Source: Haemonchus contortus
Lineage: Eukaryota > Nematoda > Chromadorea > Rhabditida > Trichostrongylidae
Reading direction: 5' to 3'
DNA: 64,000 nt
NCBI GenBank assembly: GCA_000469685.2
Contig: LS997564.1
Coordinates: 10,546,091 to 10,610,090, forward strand
Positions 1 to 11,200 of the stretch are shown piece by piece. Position 1 is the stretch's first letter, and every line of letters starts with the position of its first letter. The position numbers were made by a program, and so were the translations under genes. The notes under the pieces are model-generated. The model was given only the letters and a program-made list of their open reading frames with translations, had not been told where the DNA came from and did not search any database.

Positions 1-740
1 CGAATTACCGGAATCGACTTCGGCCTAAGCAATAGCGGGACATGAGGCTATGTGGTAAAGATAGTGGTTGATTTAACTCGAAATGAAGATTTCCGGAAAA
101 TTCCTGAAATTGGATAAGTTTCAAAGGTAGGTTCTTATGAACGTGCACTCGCCCTGCACTCTGTTGAGCAATCCGTTGAGGCGAACCGGGATGGGAGGAG
201 GATTTTCCTTTCAACTGATGAGATGAGCATTGTGTTCCGCTTCGCTACTTGGATAGCACTAATGGAAATAGTCAGTTGCCAGTCAGTTCGAGCAATTTTT
301 CTTGGAGACTTTTCCTTTTTTTCGTCCTAACCAAGATATACCCTTTCGATTCTTAATGTTCTCCATTGCATTCGATACAGTTTTCAAAGCCTGCTCTATA
401 TCGAGTCCTATTCTCGAACTATTCTTCTCATTCAATTATTACCGCCCCTTTTTTCAACTTTGACTTCGAATGAAATTTGTGGAACCATTCCTCAGAGCCT
501 AGAACTGCGGTCTCTGGACTGAGCTTCCGTATGCCGTAACGATTTCCCTCTATTGTCGAGCTCGTAATGCTTCGTGGGGGCCTTACTCTTTCTGATTCTT
601 GATTATTTCTAGTAGTTCGCCTAGATCTCTCCTTAACTATAATAGTTTCAAAGATAAGTAATGGACATAAATTTCGCTAGTAAGTTCCGATGAAAATTCA
701 CTTAAGGGAGCGCTCTTGAACATAAACAGCTTCTTTGTTG
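1..740. other. Intergenic, nothing recognised
   Basis: No reading frame longer than about 70 codons is open here and none resembles a known protein. No inverted repeat, tandem array or RNA gene was seen. Confidence 0.4.
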
Positions 741-744
741 GACA

Positions 745-980
745 TGGGTGTAGCAGGTGTAGTGCGAAAATGCGACTATCGTATCCATGATCAGGGCTCG
801 ATCCCGAGACTCAATTCTCATCGAAACGGCGTTGCTCCCCGAAATTGAGGCAATATCTACTGCTGATGCTCCTCAAACGAACTTCCGTCTGTAGGAGACG
901 GGATCGTTGGTAAAAAGCTCGTCTGAGGAATAACCGCATTGTATATTGGTTGGCCACAGCACGTCATTGTATTGGCCCCG
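745..980 (+). mobile_element. tRNA-derived SINE (family A), diverged copy
   Basis: The head reads like a tRNA promoter: an A-box-like GGTGTAGTG near 756 and a B-box GGGCTCGATCCC at 794-805. The body ends in the family's TTGGTTGGCC..GTCATTGTATTGGCC block at about 943-978. It aligns by eye with the better copies at 11.4, 21.9, 22.7, 44.9 and 57.5 kb. Small spurious frames on both strands lie over it. Confidence 0.6.
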
Positions 981-2150
981 AACCCATTAAAAATGTCACT
1001 ACGATTTTGGGAAGCGGTCGAATGCAGGAGTGTATCCTGGAAACGGAACTCATTATTGTCAACTGGATTACCCCGGTTGAAAGAGATTTTTGGGAGGTAG
1101 TGAATCGCAAGTGCCTGACAAACCAGAAGAACCCAATAGTCGGCGACGGGTCTGATCCGAGAGATGATCCCGTTGACATACTGATATGAATACCCTACTT
1201 TACCAGTATGCGTCATGAGACTTGGTTGAACTTGCTGCTTTAGGCTGTCATATGTACATCTTTTGGGGACAGGTTAGGAGTTTCCATCTTGCTACATATT
1301 TTGCTACTAGGACGCCATTCGCTGCCAACCAAATACCCGTACCTACCGTTTCATTTCCTCCTCCCACATTTTTCATTTTTCTACCCAGTTCAAAGTTGTA
1401 GTAATTAATGGACCTCACCTGATTTCGTCACAACAAAAGGTCAGGACACGAAATGTTCCGAAATTTCACCATTAATCAAGTAATACAGTGAATAGGCATC
1501 TTGAAGGTCGGCCCTCTTAACTGTCTGACGAAAACTCTGAAAAATCCTATAAAAGCTCGTTTATTTGCCCCATCTAATTTCGTTACAGTAATCTAGAATC
1601 CGTTGTTTTTAGATCGTTCTTCATGGTCCCTCTTGGAATATCGCTTGGACAGAATCATCTTTAATGTTGGCTGTCCGACGGGTATTGGCGATACCATTTA
1701 TTTAGTCTTTTTGAAAGTCATATGTTACTAGTAACGAGTAGTTTAATGGCCGGGAACCATGTCATTCCTGCTTTTTGACGACATCTTCTTCATAAATTCA
1801 TCCAGTAATGGGTCTTACATAGTGGTGGTACTTGACTACATTGACTGGTCATTGGGCCGACATCAAGGCCAAATGGGTACTAGTCACATCAGAAAAACAC
1901 CAAAACTACCAGATCATTTGACTGCTTGAACCTTTCCTACAGCAGTACGTACTAGCAAGGCCTTCGAACCTTGGCTTATTTCAGGATTGAAGCAGTCCAG
2001 TATTGTCAGACCGACTTGAAGTGAGCTCCATTTTTCTGAAGCTTCTAGCTCTTCACTCTCTATATTTTTCTTTTCCAGAATTTTTACTCGTTCTGTACCT
2101 TCTACTCTAGACAGTAGACCACTTTGAGGGAGGGCTGGCAAGGAAACGGG
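981..2150. other. Intergenic, no supported gene
   Basis: A 90-codon minus frame at 1914-2186 has an Arg/Glu/Lys-rich stretch but no family resemblance and no paired splice sites. I see no transposon ends or tandem repeats in this stretch. Confidence 0.35.
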
Positions 2151-2173
2151 CAGTAGAATCGGTTCTGTGTAAC

Positions 2174-2429
2174 CGATTCGCCGCACGCGGCTGCAGCTCG
2201 AGCGTTCTTCATACAGCTCAATCGATATACAATCATTTTTTCAGGCATGATTCTACTTTTAGTTCTTTTGTTCCTGTATTTATTACCTGCCGCTGCATTT
2301 TACTGCATTCCATCGCGCGCGCCGACCCTCTCGCCGCGACGCGACAATTTCGATCCTACTGCACCACACCTAAGACTAGCATATTTTGACTTGAACTTCA
2401 TGATTTTCGAGAATATTTTCAATGTCTGA
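2174..2429 (+). repeat. Membrane-anchor coding repeat, copy 1
   Basis: An open frame, in phase with the ATG at 2247 and open upstream to about 2156, ends in TGA at 2427-2429. It encodes a juxtamembrane stretch (FFIQLNRY), a strongly hydrophobic segment (ILLLVLLFLYLLP) and a short tail (IPSRA..LSPRRD.F). The same peptide is encoded at about 42364-42600. Many differences between the copies fall at silent codon positions, and one indel is exactly 27 nt (nine codons), so both descend from a sequence that was translated. A TTTTTTCAG acceptor-like string precedes the ATG. It could be the last exon of a small gene family or the membrane anchor of a retroelement envelope-like protein. Function is not known to me. 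Confidence 0.45.
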
Positions 2430-3855
2430 ACTTTCATGTCGACTTCTTCAATCAGTCCAACTGTGTTGTATCAGAATCACCTTAGCACTGATTTTGATAT
2501 GCCCCTCTGACTATGCTGATGTTAAGTCCAGCATGTTATAGTTCAAGGTCTACGGGTGGTTGACTAATTGCATGGCACTTTTTCAAGAAGATCCATCAAT
2601 TGTGACGACGCATTTGTAGCCATTGTTCTAAGGGCAATCTATTTGATAATTAATGAGGGAAAAGGTCCTGGTGGCTCTACAGATATCATTCAGTAACTGG
2701 GATTCTTAATTTGATCTAACTAGCGGTTTCTACAAAGAGAATGGGATCGTATATCGTCATTTCGGCTCGAACAACTTTGACTTAAGAACAGCAGACCCCT
2801 CTAATCCCCCTGTGAAGGGCTTGCTGACCCAAAATAGAAAAAGGGGGTTGGCGGACATCTGAGTGAATTAATAGGCTGTCCCCATCTAATCAGCTGTACC
2901 GTCTGTTCCCCATACACTGCCCGGTTCTTCAGAGATACGGTACAGAATTCCTTTAATTATGGATTTTGAGACCGAGGATTTTAGTTACTGTAGCTGAACT
3001 TACAGTAGTTCTGCCGGAAGTATGTATCGTAAGTGGAAGCCCTCATTTTCCAAAACCTTTCTTTCATAATAATCTTCAATGATCCTCCACTCTGCTACCG
3101 ATTCTGGGTGACATTACCGTAAAGACTATCGGCTGGTACTGCTGAGTAGCGAGCAAGATCGCTTCGAAGCCGCAACTGTCATAGCTAGTCTGACCATGTG
3201 CCCTGAGGCTGGTCCATATGGCACCTGTTCAAAATATCTGATTCACCAAGAATGACACCTGATCGTATCGATTGATCAAAATCAAATCGGCGAAGAACAC
3301 TTGCTCTCCCCAGGTTGCACACCACTCCCGCACAAAGCATCGTACTATAAATCGTGATAATTAATATCGATCATAGTGATGCCAGCAGATTTCTTGTCCT
3401 GCGATCTATTGATCGTTATTGATTATTGTGCCTTTTTTGTGAATCCTACTAGTCACTCACTCTGATGAATTGTTGTCAACTGGGAACTCAACTGATTAGG
3501 CTTACACCCTATGAACCCTAATTGGGAATAGTTGTGATGAGATGGGAATTTGATGAGGGAAAAGTAACTGCATGGTATTGCCTCTTTGATCCGCAAAAGA
3601 AAGACCATTCCGGTAATATACAGCTATACCAACAAAGAATAAGAAAACCTGGCGGGCCTGCGCGTTGCGGTCCACGTACCGTATGCCTGTCAACAGGCTT
3701 TCGTAGTTGTGTTGATCGTTCCCCATTTCTTTGGCTTGTTTGAAATTTGTATACAATAGTATGGGAGTGAATACGTAAACAAAATAATGAACCAAGTCCA
3801 CAGTAGTCTTTTGACGGTGGTTAATCCCGTCCCTGAGGTTCCTGAGATGATTCAT
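2430..3855. other. Intergenic, no supported gene
   Basis: The 117-codon minus frame at 3502-3855 resembles nothing I recognise and lacks convincing splice borders. No mobile element ends were seen. Confidence 0.35.
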
Positions 3856-3866
3856 CCCCCCCCCCC
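3856..3866. repeat. C11 homopolymer
   Basis: An uninterrupted run of 11 C (G on the minus strand), one of five mononucleotide G/C runs of 11 or longer in the window. Confidence 0.9.
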
Positions 3867-3914
3867 TCGCATTCGACTTCCATTCCGGATCCTGTTAAAG
3901 TTTTGAAGCGTTCA

Positions 3915-4070
3915 TGGCCTATACATCACATTATTGTGGCCAGCCGATGTTCAAGTCAATGATTTTATCCTCCCAGTGAATGGTGTGTTGAATAATCGAC
4001 CTCAGAGGGATGGAAGTCGGCCTAGATGGTTGTCGAGCCGGGACTCGATCCCTAGACATGCATCTGTTAA
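3915..4070 (-). mobile_element. tRNA-derived SINE (family A), truncated
   Basis: Read on the minus strand, it has a B-box-like GGGATCGAGTCCC (plus positions about 4040-4052), then the family's middle block and the GGCTGGCCACAAT..TATAGGCCA block near 3915-3950. The 3-prime body is missing. Confidence 0.55.
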
Positions 4071-4075
4071 AAATC

Positions 4076-7000
4076 AAGACCTGGACCTATCACGTTTCTG
4101 ACCCGTTGAAATAAATAATATTATTTCTGATTGTAACTCTCTTTCATTCCTTTCAGAACTTTGTTTCAACCTTTTTAGTTGTTTCCCTCAAAAAAAAAAA
4201 AAAAGAATTATCAATTAACTAGGTAACAGAGCGGAGTTTTTATAGTGAAGTAACTGAGTATACACTTGCAGAGGGTCTTCCGACCCTTCCATGCAAAATC
4301 TACTTCTCTGCCCTTTGGGATAAATGCTAATTTATCCATTCTTCGGGGCTAAATTTAGTTGCTCTTCAATTTATTCACAGTGTGACCATGAGGAGCCTAT
4401 CAAGTCGACGAATAGCGGCCTTCATAGAGGAAGTCCGTTACGGAAGCCCTCTGTCGTTCTTCTGCTGTCCATCGCATGCCGTTCCCTTTTTCCATTCTGG
4501 TGCCTTTCCATCCTGTTCGTGTTCCTTCGATGGGCCATCTCTCAGTACCATTGATCTTTCCCAATTTATGGTCTTTTTCAGACTCAGACCTCCCAAGCTT
4601 TCGAATTTGTTCCTTTCGTCCTCTTTTGTGGATTCAATTACATTCAATCGCATTCATTTTGTTTTGTTTAATTTTCTTTTTCACATAGCAATTGAATTAT
4701 GCTGTAGAAGCGGAAGCTCGACTTATCCGTTCCCAGATTTACCTCTCACTTAGCATTAGAGCTACTTATTCGGATACACTGCTTCGAGTTGGCAGCTTTG
4801 TGAGGACCAGTCAATGTAGGTATTAGTAGGCTTATTGCTATTTTTGGTTCCTTTGTAACCGATTGGGTGTATGGATTCTTGGGATATCCCCTCCTAACGA
4901 ACGAATGCGCAAATATAATTTTTTGTTTCTATCAAAATTTTGCCCGAGTTCTTCATGGGGTTCGCTATTCGACCGGAACACGGGTGAAGGAAAGGGATAT
5001 GGGGTGGTAGGGATACTGGTAATGTTCAAGCTATAATAATGTTGATTAGAAGATCATTTTTCGTTTCCCGATTTCCGATTTATGTCGTACTTCCTCCAAA
5101 AAAGCAGAGTTGCCATCGTCCTTGCCAATCTCTTCCTGAATTAAGGGGAATTCTTATTCATTGGCTCCTTTCCAGCGATTTTGCTGAGTTTATTATTTCT
5201 GAATTCCACATTCCGAGTGTATTCTTGTCTTTCCTACCTTGACTCCTTCTTGAGTTGAATATTCTTGGCTGGTTATTGTGTCCCAGGGCGCTCCCACATA
5301 GCTATGTTGAGGCTACGATGAAAGCCTTATCCACGTCGACCCTTCAAGGTCAAAATGTTAACATTTGATTTCAATTTTCTTATTTTTAACTTTTCTTTTA
5401 ATCATTTAGACCAGTATTCATATTGGAAAATTTTTTGTGGAAGAAAAACGCCACAGTTTGCTTGTGTTGGACATCACTGAATCGAAGAAAAAAGTATTCT
5501 GCGGCATTGACATCCAAAAGAGTCAGCGGACGGGAACGATATTGAAAAATTCCTGTCAAATCGACGAAAACCCCGATGATTCAGGACTCCGACAAGCGTT
5601 CATCTGCTTTAATTAGCTGGAACTCGTCTTCTCGAGAACACAGCGTTGAGCGTGGGGAAGGTAGCCGCCACGTTGTGACTACGGCCAAGTTACAATGAGC
5701 CAGTGGAAGCTGAATGTGGTTTGTCTGATGTCCCAGGATTACCTATGATACTGTACCCTCATGCAGCGGCTGCACCGATTGGATTTTTCTTTTGGAATGG
5801 AATTGGATTTTTTGTGGGATGAGCTTAAGCCCATCGAAGGCATTTCGTGGATTCCCCCAAGGAGTGGATGTGAAATAACGATTAGCCATCGATTTGGAGG
5901 AAAAACGAATTTCTGTCGAAACCTTCAACAGCCTCTTGAGTTGCGTGCAGGTTTGTGTCTATGAGCCAAGAAGACGGAGGAATAAACTGGGCCAGGTGAG
6001 GTGTAGGCAAGTGGGCCACCGCAATGAACAAGGTTCGGTAACAAGATTTGAGATCAAATCCCATCCAGGCGAGATCCGTTCAGGAGAAAAAGCGGCGACT
6101 AGCGAAACACGGATTCAGCGCTCCCTGATTTCCTCCCGTATACGGTCTATACTATGATTCTGATTGTAGATCGCTTACGTGGCCTCCTTAAAAAGGCATG
6201 GGAGGCACCTCCCAGTCCTCAATTGGGAAGCTTTTTCTTTCATGTTGCTGCTCATTGTTCAGCTGTACTCAGAGGTGTCCCTGTTCATTATCCATTGTCC
6301 AGATGATAACTCCGAGAGTCGGCTATCGTCCGGCAGCTAATGAGCAATTTTTTTCATCCTCTCGAATAAAAAAAAATCGTGGTGCGCCAGTGAAAATGGA
6401 TGGGATGCAGGGAGGGAGCAGATCCCAACCGATCTGAATGCTGTTGCCCATGCGTCACGTCAACCTTAGAACGGGGAATTTGCTATGAGCGAGGAGGATT
6501 CCACGAGTGACCTTACCAGAAGTCGGATACTGCAAAGAGCAAATAGAAAATAGACAGATGTCAATGTCCGACCCTATCGAGTTCTTTCAAAGCAGAACTC
6601 ATGTCAGAGCCCTTCATTGAGCTCATTATCAAGAGCGTGACTTGATGGATCTGTTTACCAGAGTGCCAGAAAACTTGTGCAGTTGCACTGGACGGGATCA
6701 ATCCAGCTAGAGAACTGCATTGCAGCCAGCTCATGCGATTCGGAACAGCCAGGTGTAGTGCAGCAGCCCTTAGCCTTCGAAAACTTTGATAGAAATCTAT
6801 CAAGCGTAGGAATTCTATGCTGCAGAATATTACTTTTTAACGGGTTTCCCTCGTTCTTGTTGCGACCCCTCTCTTTCCTACAGTTCCCCCTTCCCTCCTC
6901 TCCTCCCTTATTGGGTCTTCATCTTTAGGTTTGATGGAAATGGGTGGATGTGAACAAATAAGTAGAAATAAGTAAAAAGTAATAAATGCCTATAACAAAT

Positions 7001-8264
7001 CCGGGCAAGGGAGAAGCGGTCAAATGGTCCTCCTTCAATCCAGTTTTGTCCAGTACCACGTTGTATATCGACCATTAAACATTTTGTTTATCTAGAAAAA
7101 TCAAGGAATCGGTCACAGGGCGTTGCAACAAGAACGAGCTGTTGTAGCTGCAGAAAAGGTTTATAAACTGAATTTGGCTTTTTGAACTCTTGCTCCATAA
7201 CAGAGGGACTGTTTTGAGGGCTGAAACAATCAAAACAACTTTAGTCTAATCACCGTAGAAGGAATCCTGTCATCTCAACTTCTCTCTCACTCTGAGAATT
7301 GGTATTGTGAACCTTTTATTGAAGTCTTCATAGGTAATTCCATCGTCCTCAGTACCCATCTACACTGAAGGAGTTAATTTCATTTGATTTATTATCTGTT
7401 TGTTTATTTACATTCTTTTTATTTACACCGACCGAAATAACCGTGACACTAAGACTAAAGGGAATAAAGCAAAGGTGAGGATGGCATTACCGTTAAAAGG
7501 CTGCAGCCAGATTTTACCACGCATTCGTTAACAGAAATCCAGAGGTGGATGAGATTTCTGATGTTTTCCCAGAGCAGATTGTTTGGTCTGTTGATATTTT
7601 TCTCTGAAAACCATCTTTGAATATTGCAATGAGCTAGTATTTACCCATACACATCTTGATTTGCTTTCTAGGACAGGTCACGAGATTCGTTAGTGGGAGA
7701 AGTCAAGAACTGAATCTGGCCCGTTGAGCTGTTATTCCCTAACACCGCAACACTTGGGCTGTACTAGGGCCAAAACCATTGGGGTCTGACCACTACAGCA
7801 GGGAGCCAATTCAAGGTAGTATGAATTCATTCTGTATTTCTAAAGACCTACCGTATGCCTTTAGAACCCTACCTTACCTAATACTTTCAGAATAAGATCT
7901 ACCTTCAGAATCTTACCGTATACCCAATCGATTTCTTTGAAAATCTTGTGATATGCTTTTTCTCTTGAACTAACATCACACGATGTAATACCGCCTATTT
8001 TCAAGCGAAGGCTTGTCGGACAGCGCTTTCCTCTTGTCTGACATGACTCGAGCTCCTGTTGATGTTACAAACAACAGCTCAACACTTTTTTATGCTTTAT
8101 TGCAATTTCGTCAGGTGACACATCCTTCCTATCGTTCCTTCATTTCCTACCCAGTATTCATCTTTCTCACTTTCGCTTACTACAGTCAGATAGTACAAAC
8201 ATCGTCGGCTCCAGTCGTTCGTATCGCTCAGCCGTGTCGTTCTCTCATGTAGATACATTTTTAT
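4076..8264. other. Upstream intergenic region of the receptor gene, no supported gene
   Basis: Several frames of 60-123 codons (4324-4753, 5743-6157, 6198-6437, 6561-6928, 8013-8252) overlap one another on both strands, lack paired splice sites and match no family I know. An A14 run lies near 4190-4204. No transposon termini were found. Confidence 0.35.
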
Positions 8265-8276
8265 TAGCTTTTCAGT
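8262..8276 (+). promoter_or_regulatory. Splice acceptor just 5-prime of the receptor start codon (probable trans-splice site)
   Basis: A TTTTATTAGCTTTTCAG acceptor ends at 8275, leaving one base before the ATG at 8277. In nematodes an acceptor this close to the initiator usually receives a spliced leader. A cis-spliced non-coding first exon is the alternative. Transcript 5-prime ends would decide it. Confidence 0.6.
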
Positions 8277-11200
8277 ATGAACCTGACCGACTGGTCCGTG
8301 TCAGCGTACGTCGAGAGTCCACTCGTCAACGACTCGATCACGCCCACTCAGACGACGTTGATGTCGTCGACGTCGACGTCGTTAGCATCCACGTTGGCCG
8401 CGACAACGTCCACATTCGCTACCCAGATGTTGACAGCGGCTATGACATCGTCGGCCACATTACCTTCACCTGGCGACGATGATATTCGTGTCATTATGCT
8501 CAACGATACCGCTCCAGGTGTATCGATTGCCAAGTAAGTTCTCTGATTTCAAAGTTTTCGGCGTCAATTAATCTGGCTGAGGGATGCGCCCTTGCACTCG
8601 ACTTCCATACAGAATGGTTGTGGCGAAATGAATAAAAGCACTGGCTTATCCATCGGCTAGCCACCGCATATCATTATATAAGCCAATTACGCATTCAATT
8701 CGCCACTACGATCCTGTATGGAAGTCGGATGCAGGGCGCATACCAAAACGGGATTGACTGGCGCCAGTGACTCAACCTTTTTCTACCCCATCGTAATACT
8801 GTAGTATTCTGTACTACAGCTGTGTAATGTGGTCAGCATAGGAGAAAATGGTGATAAGTTTTGAAAAACTATCGTAAAGCTGTCACCTCTGTATTAGCCT
8901 TCAACTGGACAAGTTCTATGTACTTGTGTAATGTAATCTGGAGTATGAATTGATGAAGATTTAGACCAAGCAACGAAGAACCGTTTCTACCCAGCGTTGC
9001 CTATCTATTTTGGCCATTCCTGGAAGCTGGTGTACGATGCTTTGCTTTTCATATATAATATTTACAACTTCACTATTATTTTTTCATGAAGTTAAACCAG
9101 AACCTCAAATTTCGACACGGAAAAACTATATCTTTGTCTAAGCGCTTTTCGTATGATTTCGTGTGTTTCTGTTAAGCTTTCCAGGAAGCTTCAGGAAGTG
9201 TAGAGGCCGTAAGAGTCAGAGGATGGAATGCCAAATGAGCTTTTTCTTTGAACATAGTTCTTTTCTGATTTCTTGTTGACCTCTTCAGCACGTCACAGCG
9301 TGATAATGGGCTTTCATCAATCCACAGCCTTACAGAACTATCAAAGAACTTTTGTTTTCTTGGCAAAAGCCGATTTTCAATAGCCCATAGCCTTCCGAGA
9401 ACGTCAGCACCCAGTTGTCTCTGAAAGAACCAGGACTACAACTATAGCTGAAACTTATTCGGGGTTCGGGGGTTCAACACAGCGTAATGATTTGAGAGAA
9501 TCTTCTGGGAGGGATAGGAATGGACAGTTCAACACCTCGCTCTAGAAAATGAGGAAATCAAATGGAAAGAAGTTTTTGCCCTGTTCTCTTCGAGCAACAG
9601 AAAACGCCTTGCATACGACATGCCCAGGAAGGGGAGAGGGGGGGGGGGTTGTTTGGTCTGCAGTATGACTTGCTGTAGTCATCCTCAAGGATGAAGTCAA
9701 CGTTATCATGGCACCATCAAAGTACACTTCTAGGCTCATTAGGAAGCCCTTCAAGCTTACCATTTGAGGAGAATTCTTTGCCCAGGGAGTTCCTTCGGAC
9801 CAGACGAAGAAAGTCAAAGATCCTCCCATTTGGGGACATTATCCACCAGTGATGTGACAGTATCATGTCATCTGAAGAAACTATTCAAATGGATTCAACC
9901 AAATGACCAAATGAATGAATCCTTCCCCGGTTTTTTAATGCGTATCGCCTGCCCCCGCGCAGCGACGTTCTTCCGTACGGGACTGTCCCTGAACCTGCCC
10001 CGATACGTCCAAAATCGTCTGTTTTTCGATCTAAGAATCTGTTCAGTGTCGGAAAATGTTTGTCGCCTATTACCGGTCTAATTCCAGCTCACCTAACACA
10101 ACCTTTGCCACCCACATTCCGCATTAGTGGGAGCTAATATTGTGAAGTAGATGATGTCATCGTCATAACTGGTATACGTACATATTGTGTGGGCCAAGTG
10201 TACTGATGCATATGCATGCATGGCTTATGTCAACATGTACATATTTTGACATATGCAGTGATTTAAATCTTACCCCGCCCATTACTGCTGTTGTTGTTGG
10301 CATTCTGAGACAGAACCTTCTTGACAGCCGGCTGGTAGTCAGGGAATTGGGATGGATTTCGAAGCCTTTGTGTATCTATTGGAAAAAATCCATTGAGCAG
10401 GACTATACTGGAGGGAAGTGCCCCAAAAGGAGCATAGTCTTCGAGCCTCATCTTCGTTTTCTTCTTCTCCGTAGCGTTATACCTATCAACTGCCTCCAGT
10501 CCTTCTATCTGCGGTATCTTCTGCCTTCACTTTAGCAAGTGCAGCAAAGGCGAGGGAAGCTCAACAGTCGGCGAACTTCGAAAACAGAAGGCTCGAAAAA
10601 GGAGTAAGAAAGGAAGTTGTACGAGATTACGTGTCTTTAACCGTCTGGGTGTCTCCCCCACCAGTGCACTATTCGTCGGAGTCTTAACGCTTGACTGTGA
10701 CTGGTGCAGCGATAACAAGGCCGTCATAACACGGCCTCTTTTGGGTGTATACGTCGGCCAAGCCAATTTTGGAACCCATCTTAACGCCCTGTCGAGGTCA
10801 GTTTTGTCCTGAAAATGTCCCACCTACTATCCTCTGGCCCCCAGGTTCATCCAAGGGAGAAATCTCAGAATTCATTTTCATCGTAAAACATGTTTTTAAT
10901 GGAGTATAAAAAAAATTGGGGCGTAACTTGAAAGTGTATAGTAATGAACGGAGTGAGCATTCGATTGAGAGTACTGCAGACAAGCTTTTACTTAATTATC
11001 GACCACGGAAATGTTGTGCCCCTCCTTCATTCATGTAAAATTGGATTGTGATTGTTGTAGAGCACGAGATAAGATTTTTTTGATAAACTGGGTTAACCTG
11101 GGAAACAAACCCATACAAAAATCGCGTTTCTAGAACAGGTTGAAGGTATGAGAGCTTACCTTTTCCCCGGAGAAGGTTGTTGTAATCTACAGCAAGTATG

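Noticed and set aside
8353..8480. GTCGAC-rich low-complexity tract as a regulatory repeat
   Set aside because: It lies inside receptor exon 1 and encodes the Ser/Thr-rich N-terminus; codon repetition explains it.
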